This document shows positions 11,164 to 21,319 of a stretch of DNA of 64,000 nucleotides, piece after piece. Numbering within the stretch: the stretch's first letter is position 1; each line of letters opens with the position of its first letter. Under the pieces are notes generated by a model that had not been told where the DNA came from, made no database searches, and worked only from the letters and a program-made list of their open reading frames with translations. The position numbers and the translations under genes are program-made. The stretch comes from Procambarus clarkii (taxonomy: Eukaryota; Arthropoda; Malacostraca; Decapoda; Cambaridae). Location: contig NC_091217.1 of the NCBI RefSeq assembly GCF_040958095.1, forward strand, positions 12,275,215-12,339,214. The letters are read 5' to 3'.

Positions 11164-11339
11164 CTTAGATACTGGTGCCAAAGTTTGTAACTCCCAGGCA
11201 TTTGCAGCAATGATCTTTCATAGACCTTGTTAAGCTGTTCAGATGCAGCATCTTTTTTGTGTTCTATGTACCGTTGCCAATGTTTTACTGAAAAAGGGTT
11301 TCGGAGAAGTTCTTCTTCATATTGTAGATCATCCGTTTC
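11164..11339 (-). CDS. SYF1: SYF1/XAB2 splicing factor, second coding exon
   Basis: This exon encodes the first HAT repeat of SYF1: DLQYEEELLRNPFSVKHW, RYIEHKK, YERSLLQMPGSYKLWHQYL. Known SYF1/XAB2 proteins have the same order (LPYEEE...RN.FSVK.W.RYI, then YERAL...PGSYKLW). The borders are an acceptor (ttacag|GAAACG) and a donor (AAG|gtagg). Length is 176 bp, entering in phase 0 and leaving in phase 2, which joins correctly to the exon at 10790. An internal methionine should not be taken as the start, because the reading frame is entered by splicing from the short first exon at 13068-13039. Confidence 0.94.
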
Positions 11340-11663
11340 CTGTAATAAACATATACAATACATTACCTGTACAAAAGTATGAAGAGAGCCAAGGTACATT
11401 GACTGGTCTGAAAAGTGGCTCATGTTCAAATATAACAAATACAGAGATATGAAGGGTGTATGCAGGAGAAAACCAGCGCTGAATGTAATGAAACCACTGT
11501 CTGGTTGAAAAATGTGAGCTATGTCCTCAAATAACAAAAGAACGCCCCAAAAAAAGAAAAACAAGCAACATGTCATCCAACTAGGCATATAGCTCTAATC
11601 TAGGACAGAAGTATTTGGGGAACGTTTTCTTTCACCTGATGCCTCAGTTCACCTAGCCATATA

Positions 11664-11803
11664 CAGTGGCACCTCGACTTACGATTGCCCCTACTTACGA
11701 TAATTTTGAGTTACAAATTCCTTTATTTCTTATGGGAAAAATCTCTTCGACTTACGATCCGTCTCTGGGAACGGATTAGCATCGTAAGTCGAGGCCCAGT
11801 GCA
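11664..11803. mobile_element. Tigger/pogo-like MITE
   Basis: A 140-bp element has imperfect terminal inverted repeats: CAGTGGCACCTCGACTTACG at the left, and on the other strand CACTGGGCCTCGACTTACGA at the right. TA dinucleotides flank both ends, as expected for Tc1/mariner-pogo transposons. It has no coding capacity. It sits in SYF1 intron 1. Confidence 0.75.
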
Positions 11804-12435
11804 TAGGTACCCCAGGAAATTGACAACCATCGTGGGTTACAACCAAGGTAAGGCCAGTACTGTTTATGACCTAGGAGGGTGGGTGAGGATCAAGATAGGC
11901 CTAACATTCTTCCTGTCCCTGATTATAATAATAATAATTTATTCACAAGAAGGTACAATGGGTTGATAATATTACATAAGATTGGTACTTTTACATTCAT
12001 GCAAAACCACTAACACGCATAGCATTTCGGGCAGGTCCTTAATCTAATACCGTATATCAGGCAAGATGGAAAGGTACATTGTAGCAAGGTTTAGCAAGGT
12101 TTATATCAACAAATAACTACAATATAAATTGACAAGAGGTGATTACACTGGTGAAAATATGTCTTAAGTACTAACATTGGGGAAGTGGGCGGTACAAGAC
12201 AGTGTGAGTCCGAACCACATGGTAGGAAACTATGAGGATGAAATTAGGTAATGTTTGGTTTAATTTTGAATAAGGTATAGGTTGGACAATTTTTTAATTC
12301 ATCAGGGAGTGAGTTCCATAGACTGGGTCCCTTTACTAGCATGGAGTGTTTGCACAGATTTAGTGTTACTCTGGGGATATCAAAGATGTTTATTTCTGGT
12401 CTGGGGCTCATGGGTTCTATTACACGTATCAAGGG

Positions 12436-12788
12436 CAGTCCGTCTAATTACCACAAGCTACCACAAGCTTCACAAAGCTTCCTGGCAATATGTTAGTAAT
12501 GAATAAATATGATATATTTACTCATTATAATGTTGGTGCTGAATGTACAACACGAAAAAACAATTTTAATCTGAAAAAGTATCTTTTTATAAAGAAATTA
12601 GACAAAAATAAAGAGCTGGTGACGCCAAATCAAGTCGACAATCCAAGCGTAGGTTAGGTTAGGTTAGGTTAGGTTAGGTTAGGTTTGGTTTGGTTACGTC
12701 AGCCTAACCTATAATATTTATTCATTACTAACGTATTGCCAGGAAGCTTTGTGTAGCTTGTGGTAGCTTGCGGTAATTAGACGGACCC
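12436..12788. mobile_element. hAT-like MITE carrying TTAGG repeats
   Basis: A 353-bp insertion has terminal inverted repeats of roughly 70 bp (left CAGTCCGTCTAATTACCACA; right end on the other strand GGGTCCGTCTAATTACCGCA). It is flanked by an exact 8-bp duplication, ATCAAGGG (12428-12435 and 12789-12796). Eight-base duplications and CAG-type ends are typical of hAT transposons. It interrupts the coding remnant of a LINE. It has no transposase frame. Its centre carries a TTAGG array. Confidence 0.85.
12650..12695 (+). repeat. Interstitial (TTAGG)n telomere-type array
   Basis: Six perfect AGGTT units (12651-12680) are followed by three degenerate ones. TTAGG is the usual arthropod telomere unit. 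The array sits inside the hAT-like MITE and so was probably carried here by it, rather than marking an old chromosome end. Confidence 0.9.
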
Positions 12789-13038
12789 ATCAAGGGAAAC
12801 GTTTCTGATCAAGATTAGCATTTAGGAACAAGGTTTTGTACATGTAGAAAGCACATGAGAATGTGTAGCGTGAGTGTATGTTCAGCATGCTAAGGGACTT
12901 AAACAGAGGGGCTGTGTGTTGTCGAAGGCAGAGTTTGTTATAATAACATAATAAGTTTGTTATTATGGGAACCCAAACAAAAAATTACTTCACAAGTCAC
13001 TGCCACTTTACTCACCAATAAATAACTACCATACTCAC

Positions 13039-13068
13039 AATAATTAACGTTGGCGCATCCATTATCAT
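13039..13068 (-). CDS. SYF1: SYF1/XAB2 splicing factor, first coding exon
   Basis: A short exon on the minus strand reads MIMDAPTLII and ends at a consensus donor (ATT|gtgagt). It leaves in phase 0, matching the phase-0 start of the next exon at 11339. The joined N-terminus is a few residues ahead of an acidic DLxYEEE motif, as in other SYF1 proteins. Two candidate start codons exist, at 13068 and 13062. It is too short to be proven by similarity alone; the support is the position, the phase, the donor and the length. Confidence 0.72.
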
Positions 13069-13300
13069 GTTAAAGAATTCGTTAATCTAAATCTTTCTTA
13101 CTATTTTGATATATACTGTACACATAAGCAAGTTACACTCATAGGCTCCGCAAAATTACAAACTTCATAGGCTCCGTTCTACTGATGTTGTCAACAAACG
13201 TCCCGACCCCATCCAGCGAACACACGCCATCAAGTAGCAGCAAACAGACTCGGCGCACACCACTGACAACGATCGTGCTGGAGCCAAAAAACCAATAACA
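13069..13300 (-). promoter_or_regulatory. Putative SYF1 5' untranslated and promoter region
   Basis: This is non-repetitive sequence immediately upstream of the SYF1 start codon. It becomes GC-richer at about 13195-13280 than the flanks. I see no clear TATA box or other defined element. The assignment is by position only. Confidence 0.35.
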
Positions 13301-13738
13301 AAATATTGATATAGCAAGTATATACTATGTCTAAAGCTAATAGTACGTACAGCATTTCAGGCAAGATGAGGAAAAATAAACTTAAACATTAAGACAAAAC
13401 TAATTGAGATTAAAAGCATGAAATGAACTAAGTAGAACAAATTTACAGTGATTACACGTTGAATGGAGTAGCAGAAATTGTAACAGAACAGCAGATAGTA
13501 GTTTTAATTAAATAAACAGATGGAATATCAAGTTTATACATGACATATATCAGCAGTTTTACAAGTTGGTCATTAAGATACAATTCTGTAACAAATGTTC
13601 CAAAGATGTGTAAATATTTCATTCAAAATGATCTGCTACCAGAAATCTTCCAAATATCACCAGTTTGGTAACTGTAGGTAGTAACTGAGTGATTGTATCC
13701 TATCCACCGCTGCCCACTGGATGGGGGGCGGTGGATAA
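13301..13738. other. LINE 3' end fragments
   Basis: 13320-13560 has the look of a degraded LINE 3' untranslated region (a TTTCAGGCAAGAT motif near 13352). 13580-13738, on the plus strand, matches the end of the I-like LINE family (KYFIQNDLLPEI coding, then the GTAGTAACTGAGTGATTGTA and CCACCGCTGCCCACTGGATG tail). The CR1 copy that follows was inserted against this tail. Confidence 0.6.
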
Positions 13739-15483
13739 GACTAGGGAAAGGATAGGTCCATTAAAAACTGAGACAGGTCAAATAACAGAGAGTGATGAAG
13801 AGAAGAGTAGTATTTTTAATAAATATTTTGTATCTGTATTTACTAAAGAGGAACTTAACAATATGCCTTCAGCCGAACAAGTCTATGTGGGTGGGGACGA
13901 GGACAGGTTGACGAGTTTAACAGTTACCAGGGAGGATGTTCTTAAACAAATAGTAAAACTCAAACCAAACAAATCCCCAGGGCCAGATGAAGTGTTTGCC
14001 AGAGTGCTTAAAGAATGCAAAGAGGAGCTTTGTGACCCACTGTCAACCATATTTAATAAATCAATAGAGTCAGGCAGAGTGCCAGAGTTTTGGAAAGTTG
14101 CTTATGTGATACCAGTTTTTAAGAAAGGAGATAGATCACTTGCGTCTAACTATCGACCAATTAGCCTAACGTCTATTGTGGGAAAGTTACTCGAATCTAT
14201 AGTAGCAAATAAAATTCGTCTTCATCTTGAAAAACATAAATTAATAATTGAGTCGCAACATGGTTTTATAAATGACCGTTCATGTTTAACAAATTTGTTA
14301 TCTTTTTATTCTAGCATAGTTGAGGCAGTTGATAGTGGTAAGGATTGTGGTGTTGTGTACCTTGACTTTAGCAAAGCTTTTGATACAGTGCCACATGAAA
14401 GACTGATTAAAAAGATAGAGTCTCATGGTATTGGGGGTGCTATATTAAGCTGGATTAGGGCATGGCTATACCAAAGGAAACAGAGTTAGTATAAATGGAA
14501 TCAAGTCAGAGTGGGAAAATGTTGTAAGTGGAGTGCCTCAAGGCTGTCCTGGGACCTCTGTTGTATATAATATATATAAATGATTTAGATTCAGGTTTGA
14601 GTAGCAACATTTGCAAATTTGCCGATGATACGAAAATCGGTAAGGAAATTAATTCGGAGGAGGACTCACTATCACTTCAAGTTGATCTAGATAGGGTTTT
14701 GAAATGGTCAAAGGATTGGCAGATGCAGTTTAATGCTGATAAATGTAAAGTTCTGAGGTTAGGTAATGATGATAGAGTTACAAGATACGAGCTAGATGGT
14801 GTTGAGATTGCGAAGTCGGATTGCGAAAGGGATCTGGGAGTTATGATTAATAAGAATTTAAAATAAAAGGATCAATGCATAAATGTTCGTAATAAGGCAA
14901 ATCGGACACTTGGATTTATTAATCGCAGCGTTAGTAACAAGACACCTGGTGTGGTTCTCAAGCTATATCTTGCTCTAGTTAGGCCCCATTTAGATTATGC
15001 AGTTCAGTTTTGGTCGCCATATTATAGAATGGATATAAATTCACTTGAACGTGTCCAGCGTAGGATGACTAAGTTAATTCCCCAAATTAGAAATCTTTCA
15101 TATGAAGAAAGATTAACAAAGCTTAAGTTGCATTCACTGGAAAGGCGAAGAGTTAGGGGTGACATGATAGAGGTTTACAAGTGGGTGAATGGACATAACA
15201 AAGGGGATATTAATAGGGTATTAAAAGTATCAACACAAGACAGAACACGAAACAATGGGTATAAATTGGATAAGTTTAGATTTAGGAAAGACTTGGGTAA
15301 ATACTGGTTCAATAACAGGGTTGTTGATTTGTGGAACCAATTGCCGCGTAACATTGTGGAGGTGGGGTCCCTCGATTGTTTCAAGCGTGGGTTGGACATG
15401 TATATGAGTGGGATTGGGTGGTTATAAATAGGAGCTGCCTCGTATGGGCCAATAGGCCTTCTGCAGTTGCCTTTGTTCTTATG
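13739..15483 (+). mobile_element. CR1-type LINE copy 1 (5'-truncated, decayed ORF2)
   Basis: The copy encodes a CR1-like reverse transcriptase: PNKSPGPDEVFARVLKE, NYRPISLTSIVGKLLES, QHGFINDRSCLTNLL, YLDFSKAFDTVPHER and CKFADDTKIG, then a C-terminal RRRVRGDMIEVYKW. Relative to copy 2 it has 2-bp losses near 14485 and 14547 and a CAA-to-TAA stop near 14864. It ends in GGCCTTCTGCAGTTGCC then TTTGTTCTTATG. Eight-base terminal repeats of this sort are a hallmark of CR1 elements. It is not functional. Confidence 0.88.
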
Positions 15484-15784
15484 ATATCGCCAGGTGGTGT
15501 CGTAAGCTTTTTCCAGGTCAAAAAGGACGGCAACAACGAAGGTCCTCACAGCAAAAGCAGTACGAATATATACTTCTAAGTTCACCAAGACATCTGTTGT
15601 GCTGCGGCACTTACGAAAACCAAATTGAGAAGGGGAGAGGTGATAGTGTTCTAAGAACCACATCAAACGACCGTTAACCATACATTCAAAGAGTTTGCAG
15701 ACACAACTCGTGAGGGCAATAGGGTAGAAGTCCTTAGGAAATGAAATTTGGGTATGGGGTGTGGGCCGGTCTTGGAGCGAGACA
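15484..15784 (-). mobile_element. Jockey LINE fragment (reverse transcriptase core)
   Basis: The minus strand reads YPIALTSCVCKLFE, MVNGRLMWFLEHYHLSPSQF, GFRKCRSTTDVLVNLE and VVAVLFDLEKAYDTTWR, a Jockey-clade reverse transcriptase. It is trapped between two CR1 copies. Earlier parts of the same element lie at 18345-17899 and 20142-19566, so the CR1 copies were inserted into it. Confidence 0.8.
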
Positions 15785-17898
15785 TGAACCCAGCGATAGG
15801 TGACTTAAATGGGGATTTCGATGTGGATTCAATATATAACTTATTTAAGAATATTCTAAACAAAGCACAGGAACGTAGTATACCATACAAATTGAATAGA
15901 TCGTATACTAATGACCCAAAGTGGATAACAAAGAATTTGAAGAACCTTATAGGTAAAAAGAGAGCTTGGTACAAAAGGATTAAAAATGGGGAGGTCACTT
16001 TAGAACAGGAATTCGTACAACTGGTTAGATATGTTAAAAAAGAGATAAGGAAAGCAAAAAGAAACTATGAAGTTCGCATAGCAGGGCAAGCAAAGACAAA
16101 TCCTAAAGGGTTTTTTCAGTTATATCGTACTAAGACTAGGGAAAGGATAGGTCCATTAAAAACTGAGACAGGTCAAATAACAGATAGTGATGAAGAGATG
16201 AGTAGTATTTTTAATAAATATTTTGTATCTGTATTTACTAAAGAGGAACTTAACAATATGCCTTCAGCCGAACAAGTCTATGTGGGTGGGGACGAGGACA
16301 GGTTGACGAGTTTAGCAGTTACCAGGGAGGATGTTCTTAAACAAATAGTAAAACTCAAACCAAACAAATCCCCAGGGCCGGATGAAGTGTTTGCTAGGGT
16401 GCTTAAAGAATGCAAAGAGGAGCTTTGTGACCCACTGTCAACCATATTTAATAAATCAATAGAGTCAGGCAGAGTGCCAGAGTTTTGGAAAGTTGCTAAT
16501 GTGATACCAGTTTTTAAGAAAGGAGATAGATCACTTGCGTCTAACTATCGACCAATTAGCCTAACGTCTATTGTGGGAAAGTTACTCGAATCTATAATAG
16601 CAAATAAAATTCGTCTTCATCTTGAAAAACATAAATTAATAATTGAGTCGCAACATGGTTTTATAAATGGCCGTTCATGTTTAACAAATTTGTTATCTTT
16701 TTATTCTAGCATTGTTGAGGCAGTTGATAGTGGTAAGGATTGCGATGTTGTATACCTTGACTTTAGCAAAGCTTTTGATACAGTGCCACATGAAAGACTG
16801 ATTAAAAAATAGAGTCTCATGGTATTGGGGGTGCTATATTAAGCTGGATTAGGGCATGGCTATACCAAAGGAAACAGAGAGTTAGTATAAATGGAATCAA
16901 GTCAGAGTGGGAAAATGTTGTAAGTGGAGTGCCTCAAGGCTCTGTCCTGGGACCTCTGTTGTTTATAATATATATAAATGATTTAGATTCAGGTTTGAGT
17001 AGCAACATTTGCAAATTTGCCGATGATACGAAAATCGGTAGGGAAATTAATTCGGAGGAGGACTCACTATCACTTCAAGTTGATCTAGATAGGGTTTTGA
17101 AATGGTCAAAGGATTGGCAGATGCAGTTTAATGCTGATAAATGTAAAGTTCTGAGGTTAGGTAATGATGATAGAGTTACAAGATACGAGCTAGATGGTGT
17201 TGTGATTGCGAAGTCGGATTGCGAAAGGGATCTGGGAGTTATGATTAGTAAGAATTTAAAACAAAAGGATCAATGCATAAATGTTCGTAATAAGGCAAAT
17301 CGGACACTTGGATTTATTAATCGCAGCGTTAGTAACAAGACACCTGGTGTGGTTCTCAAGCTATATCTTGCTCTAGTTAGGCCCCATTTAGATTATGCAG
17401 TTCAGTTTTGGTCGCCATATTATAGAATGGATATAAATTCACTTGAACGTGTCCAGCGTAGGATGACTAAGTTAATTCCCCAAATTAGAAATCTTTCATA
17501 TGAAGAAAGATTAACAAAGCTTAAGTTGCATTCACTGGAAAGGCGAAGAGTTAGGGGTGACATGATAGAGGTTTACAAGTGGATGAATGGACATAACCGG
17601 GGGGATATTAATAGGGTATTAAAAGTATCAACACAGGACAGAACACGAAACAATGGATATAAATTGGATAAGTTTAGATTTAGGAAAGACTTGGGTAAAT
17701 ACTGGTTCAGTAACAGGGTTGTTGATTTGTGGAACCAATTGCCGCGTAACATTGTGGAGGTGGGGTCCCTCGATTGTTTCAAGCACGGGTTGGACAAGTA
17801 TATGAGTGGGATTGGGTGGTTATAGAATAGGAGCTGCCTCGTATGGGCCAATAGGCCTTCTGCAGTTACCTTTGTTCTTATGTTCTTATGTTCTTATG
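15785..17898 (+). mobile_element. CR1-type LINE copy 2 (longest of three)
   Basis: Two long frames (15785-16812 and 16929-17825) cover the region after the endonuclease, the reverse transcriptase (YLDFSKAFDTVPHERL; CKFADDTKIGREINS) and the C-terminus. They are separated by a single-base loss at about 16808, which makes a stop in IKK-stop; the following 110 bp are intact in another frame. It ends with GCCAATAGGCCTTCTGCAG and three TTCTTATG units (17875-17898). It is very similar to copy 1 and copy 3, so the family was active recently. Confidence 0.9.
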
Positions 17899-18345
17899 TC
17901 CCAAGAGACCCTGGTTTCCGAACAGGGAGGACAACGGCATCGAGCTAGTCCTCAGGGACTGACGACGACTCCCAGATCCGATTATACATACTCGGTAAAT
18001 ACTGAGACGTGCACAGAGGGAGATGGCAAAGCATCTCATAATGAATGCCATCGAAGCCCGCCGCCGTAGAACTGCAGAGGGCCAGGGCAGACTGAAGTTC
18101 ACAGAGAGAGAAAGGAGCATTATAGGGAAGGCTGAGATGAGAGTAGAAATCTAAAGGACGAGATTCAAGAGCAGGTTTATGAAGAAGGAAAGATTGAGAT
18201 TGAGGAAGATGAGAACGAGAGTTAACAGATGAAAAGTGGGAACACAGTTCGGTCGCGACCTGCAACGGGTCAGCCACAAGAGTACCACGAAGGTGAAGGA
18301 CCGGCGAGACATCGGGAACGAACTTACCCGCTATCTTGCGGACAC
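17899..18345 (-). mobile_element. Jockey LINE fragment (before the reverse transcriptase core)
   Basis: The minus strand encodes IAGKFVPDVSPVLHLRGTLV, then SSTAAGFDGIHYEMLCHLP and YNRIWESSSVPE, the usual lead into a Jockey reverse transcriptase (a GxDGIxYEML motif). It ends toward 17899 with DAVVLPVRKPGSLG. The sequence that should follow is at 15784-15484, after CR1 copy 2. Confidence 0.8.
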
Positions 18346-19565
18346 ATAAGAACATAAGAACATAAGAACAAAGGTAACTGCACGGGCTATTCATGCCCGT
18401 GCCACCTTTTGGGTGGCTTAATCTTCATCTGTCCTCATCACAATCGACTTGAGAATGGTCCAGGACGGACCGAAACGTCGTCGTCCCTTCAATTTCTAGT
18501 GTGTGGTCTGGTCAACATACTTCAGCCACGTTATTGTGACTCATCGCCTGCATACGAGGCAGCTCCTATTCTATAACCACCCAATCCCACTCATATACTT
18601 GTCCAACCCGCGCTTGAAACAATCGAGGGACCCCACCTCCACCACGTTACGCGGCAATTGGTTCCACAAATCAACAACCCTGTTACTGAACCAGTATTTA
18701 CCCAAGTCTTTCCTAAATCTAAACTTATCCAATTTATACCCATTGTTTCGTGTTCTGTCTTGTGTTGATATTTTTAATACCCTATTAATATCCCCCCTGT
18801 TATGTCCATTCATCCACTTGTAAACCTCTATCATGTCACCCCTAACTCTTCGCCTTTCCAATGAATGCAGCTTAAGCTTTGTTAATCTTTCTTCATATGA
18901 AAGATTTCTAATTTGGGGAATTAACTTAGTCATCCTACGTTGGACACATTCAAGTGAATTTATATCCATTCTATAATACGGCGACCAAAACTGAACTGCA
19001 TAATCTAAATGGGGCCTAACCAGAGCAAGATATAGCTTAAGAACCACACCAGGTGTCTTGTTACTAACGCTTCGATTAATAAATCCCAGTGTCCTATTTG
19101 CCTTATTACGAACATTCATGCATTGATCCTTTTGTTTTAAATTCTTACTAATCATAACTCCCAGATCCCTTTCGCAATCCGACTTCGCAATCTCAACACC
19201 ATCTAGCTCGTATCTTGTAACTCTATCATCATTACCTAGCCTCAGAACTTTACATTTATCAGCATTAAACTGCATTTGCCAATCATTTGACCATTTCAAA
19301 ACCCTATCTAGATCAACTTGAAGTGATAGTGAGATCTCCTCCGAATTAATTTCCCTACCGATTTTCGTATCATCGGCAAATTTGCAAATGTTGCTACTCA
19401 AACCTGAATCTAAATCATTTATATATATTATAAACAACAGAGGACCCAGGACAGAGCCCTGAGGTACTCCACTTACAACATTATCCCACTCTGACTTAAC
19501 CCCATTTACACTAACTCTCTGTTTCCTTTGGAATAGCCATGCCCTAATCCAACTTAATATAGAAC
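18346..19565 (-). mobile_element. CR1-type LINE copy 3 with altered 3' end
   Basis: A minus-strand frame, 19437-18571, encodes the FADD box (CKFADDTKIGREINS) and C-terminus of the same CR1 family as the copies at 13.7 and 15.8 kb. Unlike them, after CTGCCTCGTATG (near 18555) it does not continue with GGGCCAATAGGCC. It has about 180 bp of other sequence, then rejoins the family tail at GCAGTTACCTTTGTTCTTATG (18382-18346). The copy is 5'-truncated at about 19565. Confidence 0.85.
18383..18430 (+). mobile_element. 5'-truncated hairpin SINE within CR1 copy 3
   Basis: The sequence starts ACGGGCTATTCATGCCCGT and continues GCCACCTTTTGGGTGGC, then TTAATCTTCATC: the last two hairpins and tail of the SINE seen at 20431-21037 and 23033-23217. 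Next to it (18431-18552) is a separate block with a GGTCC-AGGAC-GGACC hairpin. Confidence 0.7.
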
Positions 19566-20142
19566 CAAGGCGACCCCGATGTTTGTCAGAACATCACCCC
19601 ATAAGGTATGTCAACAATTGAAATCACCCAGCAGGAGCACAGGCTCTGGCAAGGAGTCCAGTAAGTGTTTAAGATCGGAAAGAGAACGCGGGACATTTGG
19701 GGAGGAGGTAAATGGAACAAACTGTGTACCATTTACGCACAAAGACACGTGCAGCAGAACATTGGAGAGGCGACGGAGAAAGTAGGGGGACGATGGGAAC
19801 ATCAGAACGAATTGAGAGAGCAGAAGAGGAACGGGCCCCAGCAAAAGCCGGGGGGGGGGGGGGGGGGAAGGAATAGCCATGGAAGTGACCAAGACGAGCA
19901 CCAAGCATCGGCTCCTGGAGACAGACACAAAGGGGCGAAAACTGTAACATCAGAAGTTGGAGTTCATGGAAATTGGGGTAATATCCGCGAATATTCCACT
20001 GAAAAATAGACATCGACAAGAAGAGAAAGGACAGCAACAGAGGACAATGAAGAGAGAAAGGTGAAAAAAGAACCACAGCACGTAAAAGAAGCGCAGGGTC
20101 AGCGAAGTCAGGGTTAGTGGGCACGGGTAAACTGAGTAAAGA
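19566..20142 (-). mobile_element. Jockey LINE fragment (endonuclease)
   Basis: The minus strand carries the start of a Jockey endonuclease (MSIFQWNIRGYYPNFHELQ, then VCLQEPML) and, after a poly-G frameshift at about 19850-19866, PEPVLLLGDFNCRHTLWG. These are the N, E and D-x-N catalytic blocks. The element is cut at 19565 by CR1 copy 3 and resumes at 18345. Confidence 0.82.
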
Positions 20143-20244
20143 TGAAGATTGATTGATTGATGAAGATTAAGCCACCCAAGAGGTGGCACGGGCATGAATA
20201 GCCCGTAAGTGGTGGCCCTTTCGAGCCATTACCAGTATCAAAAG
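20143..20244 (-). mobile_element. Hairpin SINE, single copy
   Basis: On the minus strand it runs TTTTGATACTGGTAATGG, GGGCCACCACTTACGGGC and GGGTGGCTTAATC, then a (ATCA)n tail. Flanks AAAGATGAAG (20133-20142) and AAAGATGGAG (20248-20257) may be an imperfect target duplication. It lies just upstream of a solo LTR. Confidence 0.75.
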
Positions 20245-20258
20245 ACAAAAGATGGAGG

Positions 20259-21319
20259 TGTAGTGAGTAAACTTATACTCGCTCCATTATCTCATCATCT
20301 TAATGGCATAACTAACTACACAAGCTATAATCCTATCCCTATTTACAGGTAACGGTTTTTCCACCCTCCTATCTTACTCTGAGGTGTAATCACCATATAT
20401 GCAAGCGATTTGATGAATATCGAACGTCCGCAGGGTGCAGTCGCACCTCCACAGATCTCCAGTATCATCTATTGATACTGGTGATGGCTCAAAAGGGCCA
20501 CCACATTCATGCCCGTGCCACCTTTTGGGTGGCTTCATCTTCATCTTAACACATTCACAAGGGAGACATCTCCCGTCACGCAGGGTGCATTCGCACCTCC
20601 ATAGATCTCCAGTATCAGCTCTTGATACTGGTAATGGCTCAAAAGGGCCACCACTTACGGGCTATTCATGCCCGTGCCACCTTTTGGATGGTTTAATCGT
20701 CATCTTGGACACATTCATGGGAGACATCTCCCGTCACGCAGAGTGCACTTGCACCTCCACAGATCTCCAGTATCAGCTCTTGATACTGGTGATGGCTCGA
20801 AAGGGCCACCACTTACGAGCTATTCATGCCCGTGCCACCTTTTGGGTGGCTTCATCTTCATCTTCTTCATCTGTTTAAAACACGGGAGACATCTCCCGTC
20901 ACGCAGGGTGCAGTCGCACCTCCACAGATCTCCAGTATCAGCTCTTGATACTGGTAATGGCTCAGAAGGGCCACCACTTACGGGCTATTCATGCCCGTGC
21001 CACCTCTTGGGTGGCTTAATCTTCATCAATCATCAATCGAATATCGAACAGTACAATCTCCAGTCAAGAACGTAGTACTCGGCGTGGGCAGTTCTAATCG
21101 ACCCAAGACGCTACAGCTTCGACACAGAGCAGGCAGCAGACTACGACCTCATCCCACATAGAGCTCCGCGACTCCGGCCACACTCAGCTCTCTGCTCAGC
21201 TCCAGGCTTCGTCTCAACGTCTATGACACTGCTGTATCCAGGACTACTAAATAAATATGAAACTCACTAAACACTGTGTATCTAATCAACCCAACAACGT
21301 AACATAAACGTACGTTACA
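20259..21319 (+). mobile_element. Solo LTR (Ty3/Gypsy-type) with hairpin SINE insert
   Basis: The LTR starts TGTAGTGAGTAAACTTATAC and ends CATAAACGTACGTTACA, with an exact 4-bp duplication GAGG at 20255-20258 and 21320-21323. It has an AATAAA near 21250. A second copy of the family is at 31166-31776. The central part, 20431-21037, is a SINE array flanked by GAATATCGAA. No internal retroviral-type genes are attached, so this is a solo LTR. The orientation is inferred from the polyadenylation signal. Confidence 0.85.
20431..21037 (+). repeat. Four-unit tandem array of hairpin SINE
   Basis: Units begin at 20431, 20581, 20739 and 20904 (spacing 150, 158 and 165 bp). Each has a string of stem-loops: GGTGC-AGTC-GCACC, CCAGTATCA-loop-TGATACTGG, ACGGGC-TATTCAT-GCCCGT, GCCACC-TTTT-GGGTGGC and GGGAGA-CA-TCTCCC. 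Stems are preserved while loops vary (TCTAT versus GCTCT). The last unit ends in a short (ATC)n tail followed by GAATATCGAA. The first unit lacks the 5' half of the ACGGGC stem. Confidence 0.88.

Larger units (their letters stand above)
11925..12975 (-). mobile_element. 5'-truncated LINE fragment in SYF1 intron 1
   Basis: On the minus strand, 12975-12797 encodes a late reverse-transcriptase region (LFKSLSMLNIHSRYTFSC-like) and 12432-12244 the C-terminus (PRPEINIFDIPRVTLN; GPSLWNSLPDELKN). It is followed by a 3' untranslated region with the TTCGGGCAGG motif near 12026 and an ATT-rich tail at 11925-11942. It is a relative of the LINE at 23.2-27.7 kb. A hAT-like MITE (12436-12788) splits it. Its upstream edge lies only about 60 bp from the splice donor of the first SYF1 exon. 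Confidence 0.75.

Noticed and set aside
12650-12695. Former chromosome end or fusion point
   Set aside because: The array is enclosed in a transposon with intact target duplications, so transposition explains its position.
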